DNA of 64,000 bases from UBA1858 sp964636225 (lineage in GTDB: Bacteria > Pseudomonadota > Gammaproteobacteria > UBA4575): NCBI GenBank assembly GCA_964636225.1, contig CAZWQM010000001.1, positions 1-64,000 of the forward strand, given 5' to 3'. Shown in pieces: positions 16,099 through 25,585 of this stretch. Each line of letters starts with the position of its first letter. The first letter of the stretch is position 1. The position numbers and the translations under genes are program-made. The notes under the pieces are model-generated. The model saw nothing but the letters and a program-made list of their open reading frames with translations. It made no database searches and had not been told where the DNA came from.

Positions 16099-17102
16099 TA
16101 GAAGCCGAAGTCAAATTCAAAACTGCCATACTTATGATCCCAGAATTTCCAATCCTGCTCTTCTATTTCGGTGCTTTTTCCTACAAACTTATATTCAAAA
16201 AGATATTCACCGTTATAGTTCAATCGAATACCCACTCCATTCTCCAGTACAACACGAGAAGTACTAACAGTATGTGGACTGCTATTGTTAAAGAGTGAGC
16301 CTTGCAGCGTGCCATTATAGGCAACCAATTTTATGTCGTTGTGCAAAAATATTTGCCATTCCCATTGTTTTGGTTCATAGCCTGGTTTATTGAGATCAAT
16401 ATTACTTTTGTCACCGACAATAAACTCTCCACCCAGTGAAACGTCATCAAAGACTGTTCCGAGTGAAGCCCGGTACCTTGGGTGTAGTGAAACATAGGGG
16501 AACACTTCATAACGGTTGGTTTTATATTCAACAAAATATTGTAATGCCAGTTGATTTTCAATTTGCAGATCCCAACTTTCCGGTTTTTTAAAACCAAAAA
16601 ATTCATGCCATTCCGTTTGTGATTTATCTGCTTGTGAACAAGGACCTACACAACCAATGCTGAATTCATGCTTTAATTTTCTGTCCTGAAGTGTTTCTGC
16701 CTCATGAAAATAGCTGGCATAGAGCCAGCCCGCGTAGGGCCGGTCCCGGTCGGTATCAATTTGATCTGGTGTTAATGTAATATTGGAGCTGGTATATATT
16801 TTCTGGCCTAGCTTAAAGCCTGTAGAGATTTTGCTGAATTCGGAATGATTGTCTAGCCAGCTTAGGCTTCTGTAGGCCAGATTGTTGTGCGAGTCATTTT
16901 GATCGACATTTGTGTGACATTCTACAGCAGCTTCAAATCCGTTGGAATAATAACGATCTGTACCGCCCCCTAAAGTCAAAGCGCTGTCATTTTCGATAAT
17001 AATAGAGACTTCATGCTTACTACATGACTGAGGCCATGCTGTTGAGATGGAAGATATCAGTACTAAATAAATAATTGTTTTAATCATTACTATATTATTC
17101 AT
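16098..17102 (-). CDS. LpxR-like lipid A 3'-O-deacylase
   Basis: A predicted 12-stranded outer-membrane barrel of the LpxR/DUF2219 family, which removes the 3'-acyloxyacyl group of lipid A. Signal peptide MIKTIIYLVLISSISTAWP. Family signatures in order: IIENDSALTLGGGTDRYYSNG (the N-D pair of the active site), DRPYAGWLYASYFHE, SIGCVGPCSQAD and TEWHEFFGF (catalytic His), and a final F-E-F-D-F-G-F. Length 334 is normal. The start may be the second Met (17087) because the signal peptide is more usual from there. Upstream is an AT-rich region with its own promoter; downstream it is coupled to the 205-residue gene. Confidence 0.85.
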   Translation of the reverse strand: MNNIVMIKTIIYLVLISSISTAWPQSCSKHEVSIIIENDSALTLGGGTDRYYSNGFEAAVECHTNVDQNDSHNNLAYRSLSWLDNHSEFSKISTGFKLGQKIYTSSNITLTPDQIDTDRDRPYAGWLYASYFHEAETLQDRKLKHEFSIGCVGPCSQADKSQTEWHEFFGFKKPESWDLQIENQLALQYFVEYKTNRYEVFPYVSLHPRYRASLGTVFDDVSLGGEFIVGDKSNIDLNKPGYEPKQWEWQIFLHNDIKLVAYNGTLQGSLFNNSSPHTVSTSRVVLENGVGIRLNYNGEYLFEYKFVGKSTEIEEQDWKFWDHKYGSFEFDFGF

Positions 17103-17233
17103 TTCAACGAAACTATATTATTAAAGCTGAACGAAATATAGATGAAATTTATAATTAATCATTTCATTTCAATGATTGAGTTATAATAGGGGATTGACCG
17201 TGAAAGCGCTAATTTCGATACATAAGCGCATTG

Positions 17234-17968
17234 TCAAAAAAATATTGGAAGATTAACAATACTTTTTTCTATTTCTTTTTCACTGACGTCTCCACGTGCA
17301 AATAAAGAACCGCACAAGTTGGCTGCTGCAATGTTGTGTACGGATTTTTCCTGAAATAGATCCAAAGCCAGGCCGCCTTTATTGGCCAGGTCTTTAATGA
17401 CTTCTGGACTTAACATGCCAGCGCTTTCCTGCACGTAACACCGTGCAATATTGTGTATGGCGGACAGTAGTTTTGGTCCTATGAATTGTGGGGGTATTTG
17501 ACCCGTGTTGAGTTCAAGCAGTCGCTGAGCCGTTTCGGTATAAAAGTCCAGAAAAGTGTTATTTTTTCGATACATCATGAAAGCATTATGTACTTTTGTT
17601 CGAGCAACTAATTTACTCTCTTGCTTTTGAATCCAGACTTCGCGTCCCAGTGAATACGGGGTTTCATTTAAAATAAAGCGTTCGGGTGAAAATATTAAAA
17701 AATCGGCATCGCACCATATAACAGTTTGGTGGTGATTATTTATTTTTTCCTGCAGTACTTTTAATCGTGCGAGATCGGTAGCAATAATACGTTGCTTTTG
17801 AGTTTTTACTAATAAAGCTTTTGGTACATAGTCAAATAATTCGTCTCCTATAAATGCATAATCAAAATTATTTAGATTAGCCCAATATTGAACAGAATCC
17901 AGACAGGTATTAATCCAGTCATAGGGGATGGGTGTTGTATGCGATTGAATAATCAGCGTTTCTGCCAT
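17234..17968 (-). CDS. Glycosyltransferase-like hypothetical protein
   Basis: A 244-residue soluble protein starting MAETLIIQSHTTPIPYDW. An alternating strand/helix pattern, a D-A-D motif in WCDADFLIFSPERF (about residue 87) and a later FMMYRKNN segment resemble GT-A fold glycosyltransferases that use a DxD motif to hold nucleotide sugar through a metal. Family not determined. Start ATG is one base after the stop of the upstream YdjM-like gene (TGACATG), so they form an operon. Acceptor is unknown; the LpxR-like gene downstream makes a surface-glycan link imaginable. Confidence 0.55.
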   Translation of the reverse strand: MAETLIIQSHTTPIPYDWINTCLDSVQYWANLNNFDYAFIGDELFDYVPKALLVKTQKQRIIATDLARLKVLQEKINNHHQTVIWCDADFLIFSPERFILNETPYSLGREVWIQKQESKLVARTKVHNAFMMYRKNNTFLDFYTETAQRLLELNTGQIPPQFIGPKLLSAIHNIARCYVQESAGMLSPEVIKDLANKGGLALDLFQEKSVHNIAAANLCGSLFARGDVSEKEIEKSIVNLPIFF

Positions 17969-17969
17969 G

Positions 17970-18971
17970 TCAGCGATTAAAAAGCATTTTGAAGAATTCT
18001 CGGCGGTTGCTTACAGAGGTATCTCTATCCATACGAAATTGCGCATGCTCATCAATCTCTGCACTGGGAGAAATCCAGATGCTCCACAAACCATCGGCTT
18101 TATTAGGCAGCAAGGAATAACGAGTATCTATAATGCGTGATGGATTATTTGGATCGACAGAGACATAACCCTGAGAAAACCAGGTAAAACGCTGAATGTC
18201 TTTTGCCTGTTGTGAGTCGGGATTTAGCCAGGGGAAATCTTTACTAATATTAAGTTTGCGAATGAGTTCACCTGGGAACACTTGCGTTTCCAGTCCTACT
18301 CTCACTCCATCAGTGTAATAACCTTCATTGGTTTCATAAATGACTTTCCAGAGGATTAAGTTGCCCAACGTGGGTTTCGCGTTCAGGCGAATAGGGGTAT
18401 GTCCACGCTGATGCGCAAGTTGCCTGCCAATTTCAGTGGCCCTGTGATTTTGATAAAGCCCAATGCCTTGATACATAATCACCCATAGAAATCCTGCCAA
18501 TGCTATTTTCGGTGATTTTTTAATGATTGCGATGATGACCATAGCAAGTAGCGGAAGCGTCAGTATGGGATCGATGATGGAAATCGTATCCCAGGAATAT
18601 CGATGATGGGTAAACGGCCAGAATAATTGTGTGCCATAACTGGTGCAGCTGTCTAATAAACCATGTGTGGCATAACCCAGAGTGCTGTATAGATATGTCT
18701 GTTTAAATGAAAGACTGGAAAACTTTGAAAACAGATAATAAAAAAAAGTGGCGCAGATTAAGCCGCCAAAAGGAATGAATATAAGCGAATGGGTAAATTG
18801 TCGGTGATATTCCAGAAATAACAATGGATCTGAGTCTGAACGTATAAAAATATCGAGGTCTGCCGCCATACCGGACAAAAATCCAATAATGGCAACAATT
18901 AGAATCTGTTTTTTGTTGCAAAATGATTGTGGCAGACTTGCGCCAAGCGCGCCTTGAGTGAGCGGATCCAT
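17970..18971 (-). CDS. YdjM/DUF457-type membrane metal-dependent hydrolase
   Basis: A 333-residue inner-membrane protein of the LexA-binding, membrane-bound metal-dependent hydrolase family (YdjM, YfhO-like). The diagnostic start MDPLTQGALGASLPQ, AADLDIFIRSDSDPL, HRQFTHSL and GYATHGLLDSCTSYGTQLFWP carry the conserved His/Asp metal ligands; four to five hydrophobic helices span residues 25-180. The C-terminal half is a soluble domain. In E. coli ydjM is SOS-induced; I did not find a convincing LexA box upstream here. Operon with the glycosyltransferase-like gene. Confidence 0.85.
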   Translation of the reverse strand: MDPLTQGALGASLPQSFCNKKQILIVAIIGFLSGMAADLDIFIRSDSDPLLFLEYHRQFTHSLIFIPFGGLICATFFYYLFSKFSSLSFKQTYLYSTLGYATHGLLDSCTSYGTQLFWPFTHHRYSWDTISIIDPILTLPLLAMVIIAIIKKSPKIALAGFLWVIMYQGIGLYQNHRATEIGRQLAHQRGHTPIRLNAKPTLGNLILWKVIYETNEGYYTDGVRVGLETQVFPGELIRKLNISKDFPWLNPDSQQAKDIQRFTWFSQGYVSVDPNNPSRIIDTRYSLLPNKADGLWSIWISPSAEIDEHAQFRMDRDTSVSNRREFFKMLFNR

Positions 18972-19130
18972 GATGTTTTATGTGAATTTCAGTTTGTGTA
19001 AGTAGTGATGTAGTTTCCCGTCAGTTTATGTCCATTGGTAGGTTCTCCTGGCCAGTCAATCCTTTCACTGTTTGTACTTGTCTCTGGATAAGGTATTTGT
19101 TGTTCGCTGATAGCGAATACTGGGTCAATT

Positions 19131-19673
19131 ATGAATCTGAAATCTCAGGATATATTAATATTACTCAAGCTTGTGGCTCAAGGCGATATGAATTGGGTGT
19201 ATAGCCGGCTGGCGATGGAATTAAGTATGAGTTCATCCGAAATTCATGCGGCGATGAAACGTGCCTACAGTGCCGGTTTGATGATGGATAAGGGTGACAC
19301 CATGATGCCCGATGCCAAAAACCTGGGAGAATTCATTATTTATGGAGTGAAATATGCTTTTGCTGCAGAACGTGGTGACCTCTGTATGGGAATTCCAACC
19401 TCTTATGCGGTTAAACCACTCTGTGACAAAGTGATTTACGACAACACCAGTCCGCCGCCAGTATGGCCCGACTAAAATGGCAAAGTACAGGGTATTGCTT
19501 TTCGACCGCTTTATCCTTCCGTTCCAGATGCGGTTCGCGTGGATGCTAAATTATATGAATTACTGGCATTGGTAGACGCTATTCAAGGTGGTCGAACCCG
19601 CGAACGGACAGTCGCAGTGAAAGAAATCAAGATGCGCTTTACCCAATATGCCAACCATAACAAGCTAGGTTAG
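19131..19673 (+). pseudogene. MarR-like winged-helix protein with in-frame TAA
   Basis: ATG 19131 opens 114 codons with an N-terminal winged helix (SQDILILLKLVA, AMELSMSSSEIHAAMKRAYSAGL). It ends at TAA 19473-19475 directly after PPPVWPD. The same frame then runs 65 codons to TAG 19671-19673 as NGKVQGIAFRPLYPSVPDAV, LYELLALVDAIQGGRTRER and KEIKMRF, which continues the family pattern as I remember it. So this is one ~180-codon gene with a single nonsense codon. The product is a predicted DNA-binding regulator; the truncated form would keep the wHTH but lose the C-terminal part. Confidence 0.75.
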
Positions 19674-19683
19674 ATACAACACG

Positions 19684-19776
19684 TCAATCCGCGACGTAAA
19701 ACAGGCCGGTTTCTTCGCAGCCAATCAAATAAGTGTAGGTGCTGGAGGTGGGTTCAAACAGCTGTCTGAATATCAT
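19684..19776 (-). pseudogene. N-terminal stub of an ETHE1-type persulfide dioxygenase
   Basis: Thirty codons with a good ribosome binding site (AGAGGTG): MIFRQLFEPTSSTYTYLIG then CEETG. This is the start of the metallo-beta-lactamase-fold sulfur (persulfide) dioxygenase family, which normally continues into a L-I-D-P-V strand and the metal-binding HxHxDH motif. Here it becomes LFYVAD and stops, and the rest of the gene is replaced by the convergent wHTH pseudogene. A deletion remnant. Confidence 0.7.
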
Positions 19777-19810
19777 GAATTCACCTCTATTAATTAATTA
19801 GCTTTCAGCA

Positions 19811-21421
19811 CTAAAAACTAGCCGCCTTTTCATCTGCTTGTTGAATGGCCAGGTATTCATCATAAGTACCATGAAAGTCGACCAGCTTTCGATTCTTGAT
19901 TTCAATAATACGTGTCGCCAAAGAAGAAACAAATTCGCGGTCATGACTGACAAAAATCAGTGTGCCTTCGTAATATTCCAGCGCAAGGTTTAGGGCTTCA
20001 ATAGATTCCATGTCAAGATGGTTAGTGGGCTCATCCATAATCAGCACATTGGTTTCACCCATCATCAGTTTGCCAAACAGCAAGCGATTTTTTTCTCCTC
20101 CGGAACAGACTTTGACTTTTTTCTTGAAGTCATCGGAAGAAAACAGTAGTCGTCCAAGCGTGCCACGCACAATTTCATCGTCATGCTTGGGTTGGCGCCA
20201 CTGGCTCATCCAGTCAAACAAAGTTAGTTCATTGTTGAATTCAGTATTACTGTCTTGAGGGCAATAGCCTAATGTTGCGTTTTCAGACCATTTTATTGTG
20301 CCTTGCTTGGCTTTAAGTTCATTAACCAAGCAACTTAAAAAAGTAGTTTTACCAGCACCATTTTCACCAATAACGGCCAGTCGACTTCCGGCTTCTAATA
20401 TTAAATTTCCATTTGAAAACAGGCTTTCACCCTCAAAACCATGGCCAAGGTCTTCCAGTATCAATGCCTGACGATGTAGTTTCTTGGTTTGAGTAAAGCG
20501 AATAAATGGGCTGACGCGGCTGGAAGGTTTAATGTTTTCAAGTTTGATTTTCTCGATTTGTTTGGCGCGTGAAGTCGCCTGTTTGGCTTTGGATGCATTG
20601 GCTGAGAAACGACTGACGAATTGTTGCAGGTCAGCAATTTGCGCTTTCTTTTTGGCATTTTCAGACTGAACGCGTTCGCGTGCTGCAGTGGACGCAATCA
20701 TAAAGTCATCATAGTTGCCGGGATAAACGCGTAATTCGCCGTAATCCATGTCTGCCATGTGTGTACAAACTGCGTTTAGAAAATGACGATCATGGGAAAT
20801 AATAATCATGGTACTTTTTCGGTCATTGAGGACACCTTCCAGCCATCGAATAGTATGGATGTCGAGGTTGTTGGTGGGCTCGTCCAAAAGCAGAATATCA
20901 GGGTCCGCAAATAGTGCCTGTGCCAGTAGTACACGCAATTTCCATCCTGGGGCCACTTCACTCATACGACCAAAATGCAGCGCTTCGTCTATGCCGGCAC
21001 TCATGAGTAACTCGCCGGCGCGGCTTCCTGCACTGTAACCGTCCAGTTCGGCAAACTGGATTTCCAGCTCTGCGACTTTCATACCATCTTCGTCGGACAT
21101 TTCCGGCAGAGAATATATTCGGTCTCTTTCCTGTTTGATTTCCCATAATGTGGAATGCCCCATAATGACAGTGTCGATGACACTGTATTCCTCAAAAGCA
21201 AATTGATCCTGATGTAACTTTCCGACGCGCTCATTTGGTGTGATGGATACATTGCCGGAAGAGGGGGCAAGACTTCCGTCCAGAATTTTCATGAAAGTGG
21301 ATTTGCCGCAGCCATTGGCGCCGATTAGCCCATAACGGTTGCCCTCACCAAATTTGACTGAAATGTTTTCAAATAATGGTTTGGCACCAAATTGCATTGT
21401 GATGTTTGCGGTTGTAATCAA
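19811..21421 (-). CDS. ybiT: ABC-F ribosome-associated ATPase YbiT
   Basis: A 536-residue soluble ABC-F protein with two ATPase domains and no membrane segments. First Walker A GLIGANGCGKST near residue 33, then APGWKLRVLLAQALF in place of the usual LSGG signature, which is a hallmark of YbiT, and LLLDEPTNNLD. The linker (AKKKAQIADLQQFVSRFSANASKAKQ) is the P-site tRNA interaction motif region. Second domain: GENGAGKTT, CSGGEKNRLL, IMDEPTNHLD. The family helps ribosomes stalled on difficult sequences. Stand-alone gene, ATG start. Confidence 0.92.
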   Translation of the reverse strand: MITTANITMQFGAKPLFENISVKFGEGNRYGLIGANGCGKSTFMKILDGSLAPSSGNVSITPNERVGKLHQDQFAFEEYSVIDTVIMGHSTLWEIKQERDRIYSLPEMSDEDGMKVAELEIQFAELDGYSAGSRAGELLMSAGIDEALHFGRMSEVAPGWKLRVLLAQALFADPDILLLDEPTNNLDIHTIRWLEGVLNDRKSTMIIISHDRHFLNAVCTHMADMDYGELRVYPGNYDDFMIASTAARERVQSENAKKKAQIADLQQFVSRFSANASKAKQATSRAKQIEKIKLENIKPSSRVSPFIRFTQTKKLHRQALILEDLGHGFEGESLFSNGNLILEAGSRLAVIGENGAGKTTFLSCLVNELKAKQGTIKWSENATLGYCPQDSNTEFNNELTLFDWMSQWRQPKHDDEIVRGTLGRLLFSSDDFKKKVKVCSGGEKNRLLFGKLMMGETNVLIMDEPTNHLDMESIEALNLALEYYEGTLIFVSHDREFVSSLATRIIEIKNRKLVDFHGTYDEYLAIQQADEKAASF

Positions 21422-21631
21422 AACAGAATTCCTGAAAATGTAGTACGAGGATTTAATAAGGAGGCGGTACTATAAGGATTTGTGCCAGCGGCGTCGAGTC
21501 GACCTCATTTATGTGACAACCCTGTCAGACTAGGATGTTTAAAATGAGCGGTTGCGGTGCAAAGTTCGGCGGCAAAATATGGTCAATATATAGTCGAAAC
21601 TATTTCTCGTAGTAAAATATTACCTTATAAA

Positions 21632-22405
21632 ATGGTGCGAATGAAAAAAACACGCCAACAGCTGACTTCAGATAAGGCGCTGACCATCCATGGTCTGGCT
21701 GTCAGATTGACCCGTAAAAATATCAAAAATCTTAATTTGCGTATTATTCCACACGAACCGTGCGTGAAAATATCGGTACCTATGCGCATGCCAATCCAGT
21801 CCGTCTATGCTTTCGTCGCTGAGAAACATGACTGGATAACAAAGCAACAGAAAAAACTGCGTTGTCATACCCGTGCGATTCAACATCATTATTGCGATGG
21901 CGAGAAACATGCATTTTTTGGCAAGGTGTATGAGTTGAAACGAATACCTACCTTTACTCAATCAAAAGCCGCCCTCAACGGGACAACGCTTGAATTGCAT
22001 ATTAATCAAAATACAACACAATCGCAGCGTCAGCGAGTCATCGAAAACTGGTACCGACATGAATTAAAACAGCGAATAGCTGGACTGATCAAAAAGTATG
22101 AACAGATCACAAAACTTCAAGTGCTGGAATTTGGTGTAAAAAAAATGAAAACGCGCTGGGGGACATGCAATCCACACGCTCGACGAATCTGGCTGAATCT
22201 TGAGCTGGCCAAAAAGCCAATTGAATGCCTTGAGTATGTTGTACTACATGAGATGACCCATTTTGTTGAGCTGAAACATAACAAACGATTTTATGACTAT
22301 ATTTCACGGTACATACCAGACTGGAAAGCAGTCGAGAAGAAGCTCAACTCTGCTGTATATCAGGAACTTGATGGGTTTTCTTCAGATGAAAATACAATGT
22401 TATAA
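21632..22405 (+). CDS. YgjP/DUF45-family zinc metallopeptidase
   Basis: About 258 residues, soluble. The SprT/M48-like core is MKTRWGTCN followed by VVLHEMTHFVELKHNKRFYD, a HExxH zinc motif with the extra conserved H-N of the YgjP (DUF45/WLM-like) family. The N-terminal half (VRLTRKNIKNLNLRI, HDWITKQQKKL) matches the family's beta domain. I start it at ATG 21632; the frame is open back to a GTG at 21557 but those 25 residues do not look like family sequence. The substrate is unknown; some homologues sit beside restriction-modification genes, not here. Confidence 0.85.
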   Translation: MVRMKKTRQQLTSDKALTIHGLAVRLTRKNIKNLNLRIIPHEPCVKISVPMRMPIQSVYAFVAEKHDWITKQQKKLRCHTRAIQHHYCDGEKHAFFGKVYELKRIPTFTQSKAALNGTTLELHINQNTTQSQRQRVIENWYRHELKQRIAGLIKKYEQITKLQVLEFGVKKMKTRWGTCNPHARRIWLNLELAKKPIECLEYVVLHEMTHFVELKHNKRFYDYISRYIPDWKAVEKKLNSAVYQELDGFSSDENTML

Positions 22406-22679
22406 GTAGTATGCGTAAACGGATCAGAAAATAATTAAAAACAAAAGGTTATATAATAAATATAAAGTTAATTATATTATAATAGAGTCTATAGAAAATT
22501 ATATTTATCATTAATTTATAGCAAATAATTAAAGTTATTTGTATTTCTGGATAATTCTTCAATAAATCTGGTATGGCTTAATATAATTTTTCTAAATCAA
22601 CACGGTTGCTATTAATTGGGTTGCGTATCTGTATAATCGCGCGCAATTTGAATGCCTACTTGAATGCAAGGATCTGCGC
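22406..22679 (+). promoter_or_regulatory. typA upstream region with TATAATCGCGCG promoter
   Basis: An AT-rich 274-base spacer. A consensus -10 box TATAAT (22632-22637) is followed at once by CGCGCG, a GC-rich discriminator of the sort repressed by ppGpp. The -35 is weak (TTGCTA at 22606-22611, 20 bases away). The glyA promoter (51039-51050, minus) has the identical 12-mer. Transcription would begin at about 22644, about 36 bases before the GTG. Confidence 0.6.
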
Positions 22680-24497
22680 GTGACCGACAAACTTCGAAAT
22701 ATTGCCATTATTGCCCACGTTGACCATGGAAAGACCACGCTGGTTGACCAGCTGTTACAGCAGTCGGGTACCTTTGATGCACGTGCGACACCGCAAACGC
22801 GTGTGATGGATTCCAATGACCTTGAGAAAGAACGTGGAATCACCATTCTTTCCAAGAATACAGCAATCCGCTGGAATGATTATCGAATCAACATCGTGGA
22901 TACACCGGGACACGCCGATTTTGGTGGTGAAGTCGAACGTGTGTTGTCGATGGTGGATTGTGTGTTGCTATTGGTGGATGCGGTGGAAGGCCCCATGCCG
23001 CAAACTCGTTTTGTTACCCAGAAAGCCTTTGCGATGGGCTTTCGTCCTATTGTAGTTATTAATAAGGTCGACCGTGATGGTGCGCGCCCGGATTGGGTGC
23101 TTGATAGGACGTTTGATCTATTTGATCGTTTGGGCGCTACTGATGAACAGCTGGACTTTCCTGTCGTTTATGCCTCTGGAATCAATGGTTATGCAGGGAT
23201 GGACGCCAGTGTACGTGAAGGGGACATGACGCCTTTGCTGAATAGTATTATTGAACACGTGGCCGCACCGGATGTGGATGCCGAAGGTCCGTTCCAGATG
23301 CAGATTTCCACGCTGGATTACAACAATTATGTGGGTGTAATTGGTATTGGTCGAATTAAACGTGGCTCCATTAAACCGAATTCACCTGTAGCCGTCGTTG
23401 ATCGGGAAGGTCGCACGCGTAAAGGTAAAATACTGCAAATTCTTGGATTCCATGGTTTGGAGCGCATGGAAGTTGAACAGGCCAGTGCCGGGGATATAGT
23501 TGCCATCACAGGTCTTGATCCACTGGATATTTCAGACACCATCTGCCGACCGGATGCCATTGAAGCACTGCCAGCATTGAGTGTCGATGAACCCACTATC
23601 AGCATGACTTTCCAGGCCAATGCGTCTCCGTTTGCAGGTAAGGAAGGTAAATATGTGACCAGTCGAAACATCTGGGACCGACTTCAACAAGAGTTAAAGC
23701 ATAATGTCGCTTTACGAGTTGAAGTTATTGAAAATAGTGAAAAATATAGAGTCTCAGGCCGAGGCGAATTACACCTTTCTGTGTTGATTGAAACCATGCG
23801 TCGTGAAGGTTATGAATTGGCGGTAGGACGTCCTGAAGTGATTACGCGAGAGGAAAACGGTATTGTCCTGGAGCCTTTTGAGCAATTAACTGTCGATGTG
23901 GAAACGGGTCATCAAGGAGCGGTAATGGAGCAGCTGGGTGAACGTCGCGGGGAACTCAAAAATATGGAGCCGGATGGTAAAGGGCGTGTACGTCTGGATT
24001 ATATTATTCCGGCACGCGGACTGATTGGTTTTCGTACCGACTTTATGACGCTGACTTCAGGTTCCGGACTTATTTACAGTGTGTTTGACAGTTATGGACC
24101 CGCCACTCAGGCAGGAATTGGCCAACGGCTTCAAGGAGTATTAATTTCCAATGGCCAGGGCAAGGCGGCAGGCTATGCCTTATTCAATTTGCAGGAACGT
24201 GGACGACTCATGATTGGACACGGTGAAGAGATCTACGAAGGCATGGTAATAGGTATTCACTCTCGTGATAATGATTTGACGGTGAATGCTTTAAAAGGAA
24301 AGCAATTGACTAACGTCCGTGCGTCTGGCACCGATGAAAATATTATATTGACACCTCCCATACCCGTTACATTGGAATATGCGCTGGAATTTATAGATGA
24401 CGACGAATTGGTAGAAGTCACTCCGGAAAGTATTCGAATACGCAAGAAATTTCTGAAAGAACATGAACGCAAACGTTCTTCCAAAAAGGCGAGTTAA
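22680..24497 (+). CDS. typA: GTPase TypA/BipA
   Basis: A 605-residue translational GTPase that binds 70S ribosomes and assists 50S assembly, especially in cold and stress. G1 AHVDHGKTT (residues ~12-20), G2 around RGITI, G3 DTPGHADFGGEVER, G4 NKVDR, then domain II, a domain V-like fold (YIIPARGLIGFRTDFMTLTSGSG) and the TypA-specific C-terminal domain (GEEIYEGMVIGIHSRDNDL). Length is normal. Start is GTG 22680 with AAGGA at the right distance. Monocistronic. Confidence 0.96.
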   Translation: MTDKLRNIAIIAHVDHGKTTLVDQLLQQSGTFDARATPQTRVMDSNDLEKERGITILSKNTAIRWNDYRINIVDTPGHADFGGEVERVLSMVDCVLLLVDAVEGPMPQTRFVTQKAFAMGFRPIVVINKVDRDGARPDWVLDRTFDLFDRLGATDEQLDFPVVYASGINGYAGMDASVREGDMTPLLNSIIEHVAAPDVDAEGPFQMQISTLDYNNYVGVIGIGRIKRGSIKPNSPVAVVDREGRTRKGKILQILGFHGLERMEVEQASAGDIVAITGLDPLDISDTICRPDAIEALPALSVDEPTISMTFQANASPFAGKEGKYVTSRNIWDRLQQELKHNVALRVEVIENSEKYRVSGRGELHLSVLIETMRREGYELAVGRPEVITREENGIVLEPFEQLTVDVETGHQGAVMEQLGERRGELKNMEPDGKGRVRLDYIIPARGLIGFRTDFMTLTSGSGLIYSVFDSYGPATQAGIGQRLQGVLISNGQGKAAGYALFNLQERGRLMIGHGEEIYEGMVIGIHSRDNDLTVNALKGKQLTNVRASGTDENIILTPPIPVTLEYALEFIDDDELVEVTPESIRIRKKFLKEHERKRSSKKAS

Positions 24498-24576
24498 TCT
24501 TATTCGATAGGTCTCCAGCCCTGTATTAATTTGTGCGAGCACGACGTACTCTATTTTAACAGTGCGGAATGTCGCT

Positions 24577-25238
24577 ATGGAATCTACCGTTCAAATCATC
24601 CCACTGGCGAATCTCGCCATTGCGTTTGTGCCAGTAATATCGGTAGTGGGGTTGCTTTACAAATGGTCACTGGATGCTGGCACGGCATTTTATTCCATCC
24701 TGCGTATGCTGGTTCAGCTGATTATAATCGGCTATGTGCTGGTATTTATATTTGAAACTGAAAAATTATGGGTCACAGCACTGATTGTATTGGTGATGGT
24801 GATGGCTTTCAGCTGGATTGCCTTGCGTACGCTGGATGATTTACGTGTCTCTTTTTAAATATGTATTTATTTCATCTTTATTCGGAGGAGGCAGTGTTAT
24901 ATTGATGTCCATTGTTTGGGTGTTGGACCTGGATCCCATTTTTAAAACCTCAATATGCGGTGCCGCTGGCAGGGATGGTGTTTGCAAATTCTATGAATAC
25001 CATGAGTCTTGCCCTGGAACGCTTAAATTCTGAATTAAATAATCACGATAATTATGTCACTGCGCGAAACGTGGCATTTAATGCATCACTGATTCCGATT
25101 ATTAATTCCATGTTTGCGGTAGGTGTGGTGTCCTTGCCTGGAATGATGACCGGACAGGTACTTTTGGGTGTTTCTCCCTTGATCGCCGTGCGTTATCAAG
25201 TGCTGGTGTTGAATGCGCGCACTGGTCGTGCCAAATAG
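24577..25238 (+). pseudogene. fetB: FetB-type ABC permease with two frameshifts and lost C-terminus
   Basis: Three frames in succession reconstruct a FetB/YbbM (UPF0014) permease: ATG 24577 reads STVQIIPLANLAIAFVP to ALRTLDDL; the frame changes near the T5 tract at about 24849-24857 to VSLFKYVFISSLFGGGSVIL; it changes again near 24936-24948 to PQYAVPLAGMVFANSMNTMSL and SLPGMMTGQVLLGVSPLIAVRYQ. Then the sequence diverges (NARTGRAK, stop) about 25 residues before the usual end. FetB pairs with ATPase FetA for metal or iron export; no fetA is in the window. The two shifts lie at short homopolymers and could be sequencing errors, but the lost C-terminus cannot be so explained. Confidence 0.8.
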
Positions 25239-25518
25239 ATTTCAATCAGTATTGCTCCAGAATCCGAATACTTCAGTCAGCTTTATTAGGGTAAATGATG
25301 AGGTTTATAGCGGAAATATATAAAAACATTGTGAATTACCCTAAAAGTTGTGTTATTGTGTTGTCTCGCTTGCAACCACCCAACCTGGTGGCAAAATCAG
25401 GCGGCGATAAAATGAATTTGATGTGCCGTACGTGCGGAAAATTGGCAACCCTTTCTCCTCTAGTTGGGTAATAAATACAATAATCTGCCAATATCCCAGC
25501 GTACTCATGGCAGACTGC
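25239..25518 (+). ncRNA. Possible small RNA upstream of a strong terminator
   Basis: There is no ORF between the fetB remnant and the terminator at 25519-25549, yet the stretch 25375-25518 is markedly more GC-rich than its surroundings and contains several potential stems (CCACCCAACCTGGTGG and GTGCCGTACGTGCGG). A transcript must run into the terminator, and the fetB pseudogene is an unlikely source. I compared it mentally with 6S, SRP, RNase P RNA and the common riboswitches and saw no match. It might also be the leader of the 25586 gene if the terminator acts as an attenuator. Confidence 0.35.
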
Positions 25519-25549
25519 AAACCCGTCTTTATGACGGGTTTTTATTTTT
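25519..25549 (+). terminator. Rho-independent terminator
   Basis: AAACCCGTC (25519-25527), loop TTTAT, GACGGGTTT (25533-25541), then TTATTTTTA. A 9-bp GC-containing stem with U-tract, 37 bases before the next gene. Confidence 0.85.
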
Positions 25550-25585
25550 AATTCAACATCTTGCTTATCTCATTTGAAGTAAAAA

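Noticed and set aside
17102..17233. A gene between the LpxR-like and glycosyltransferase-like genes
   Set aside because: Only AT-rich spacer with no frame of note.
25239..25549. Identification as 6S, SRP or RNase P RNA, or as a named riboswitch
   Set aside because: The conserved cores of these RNAs, as I know them, are not present.
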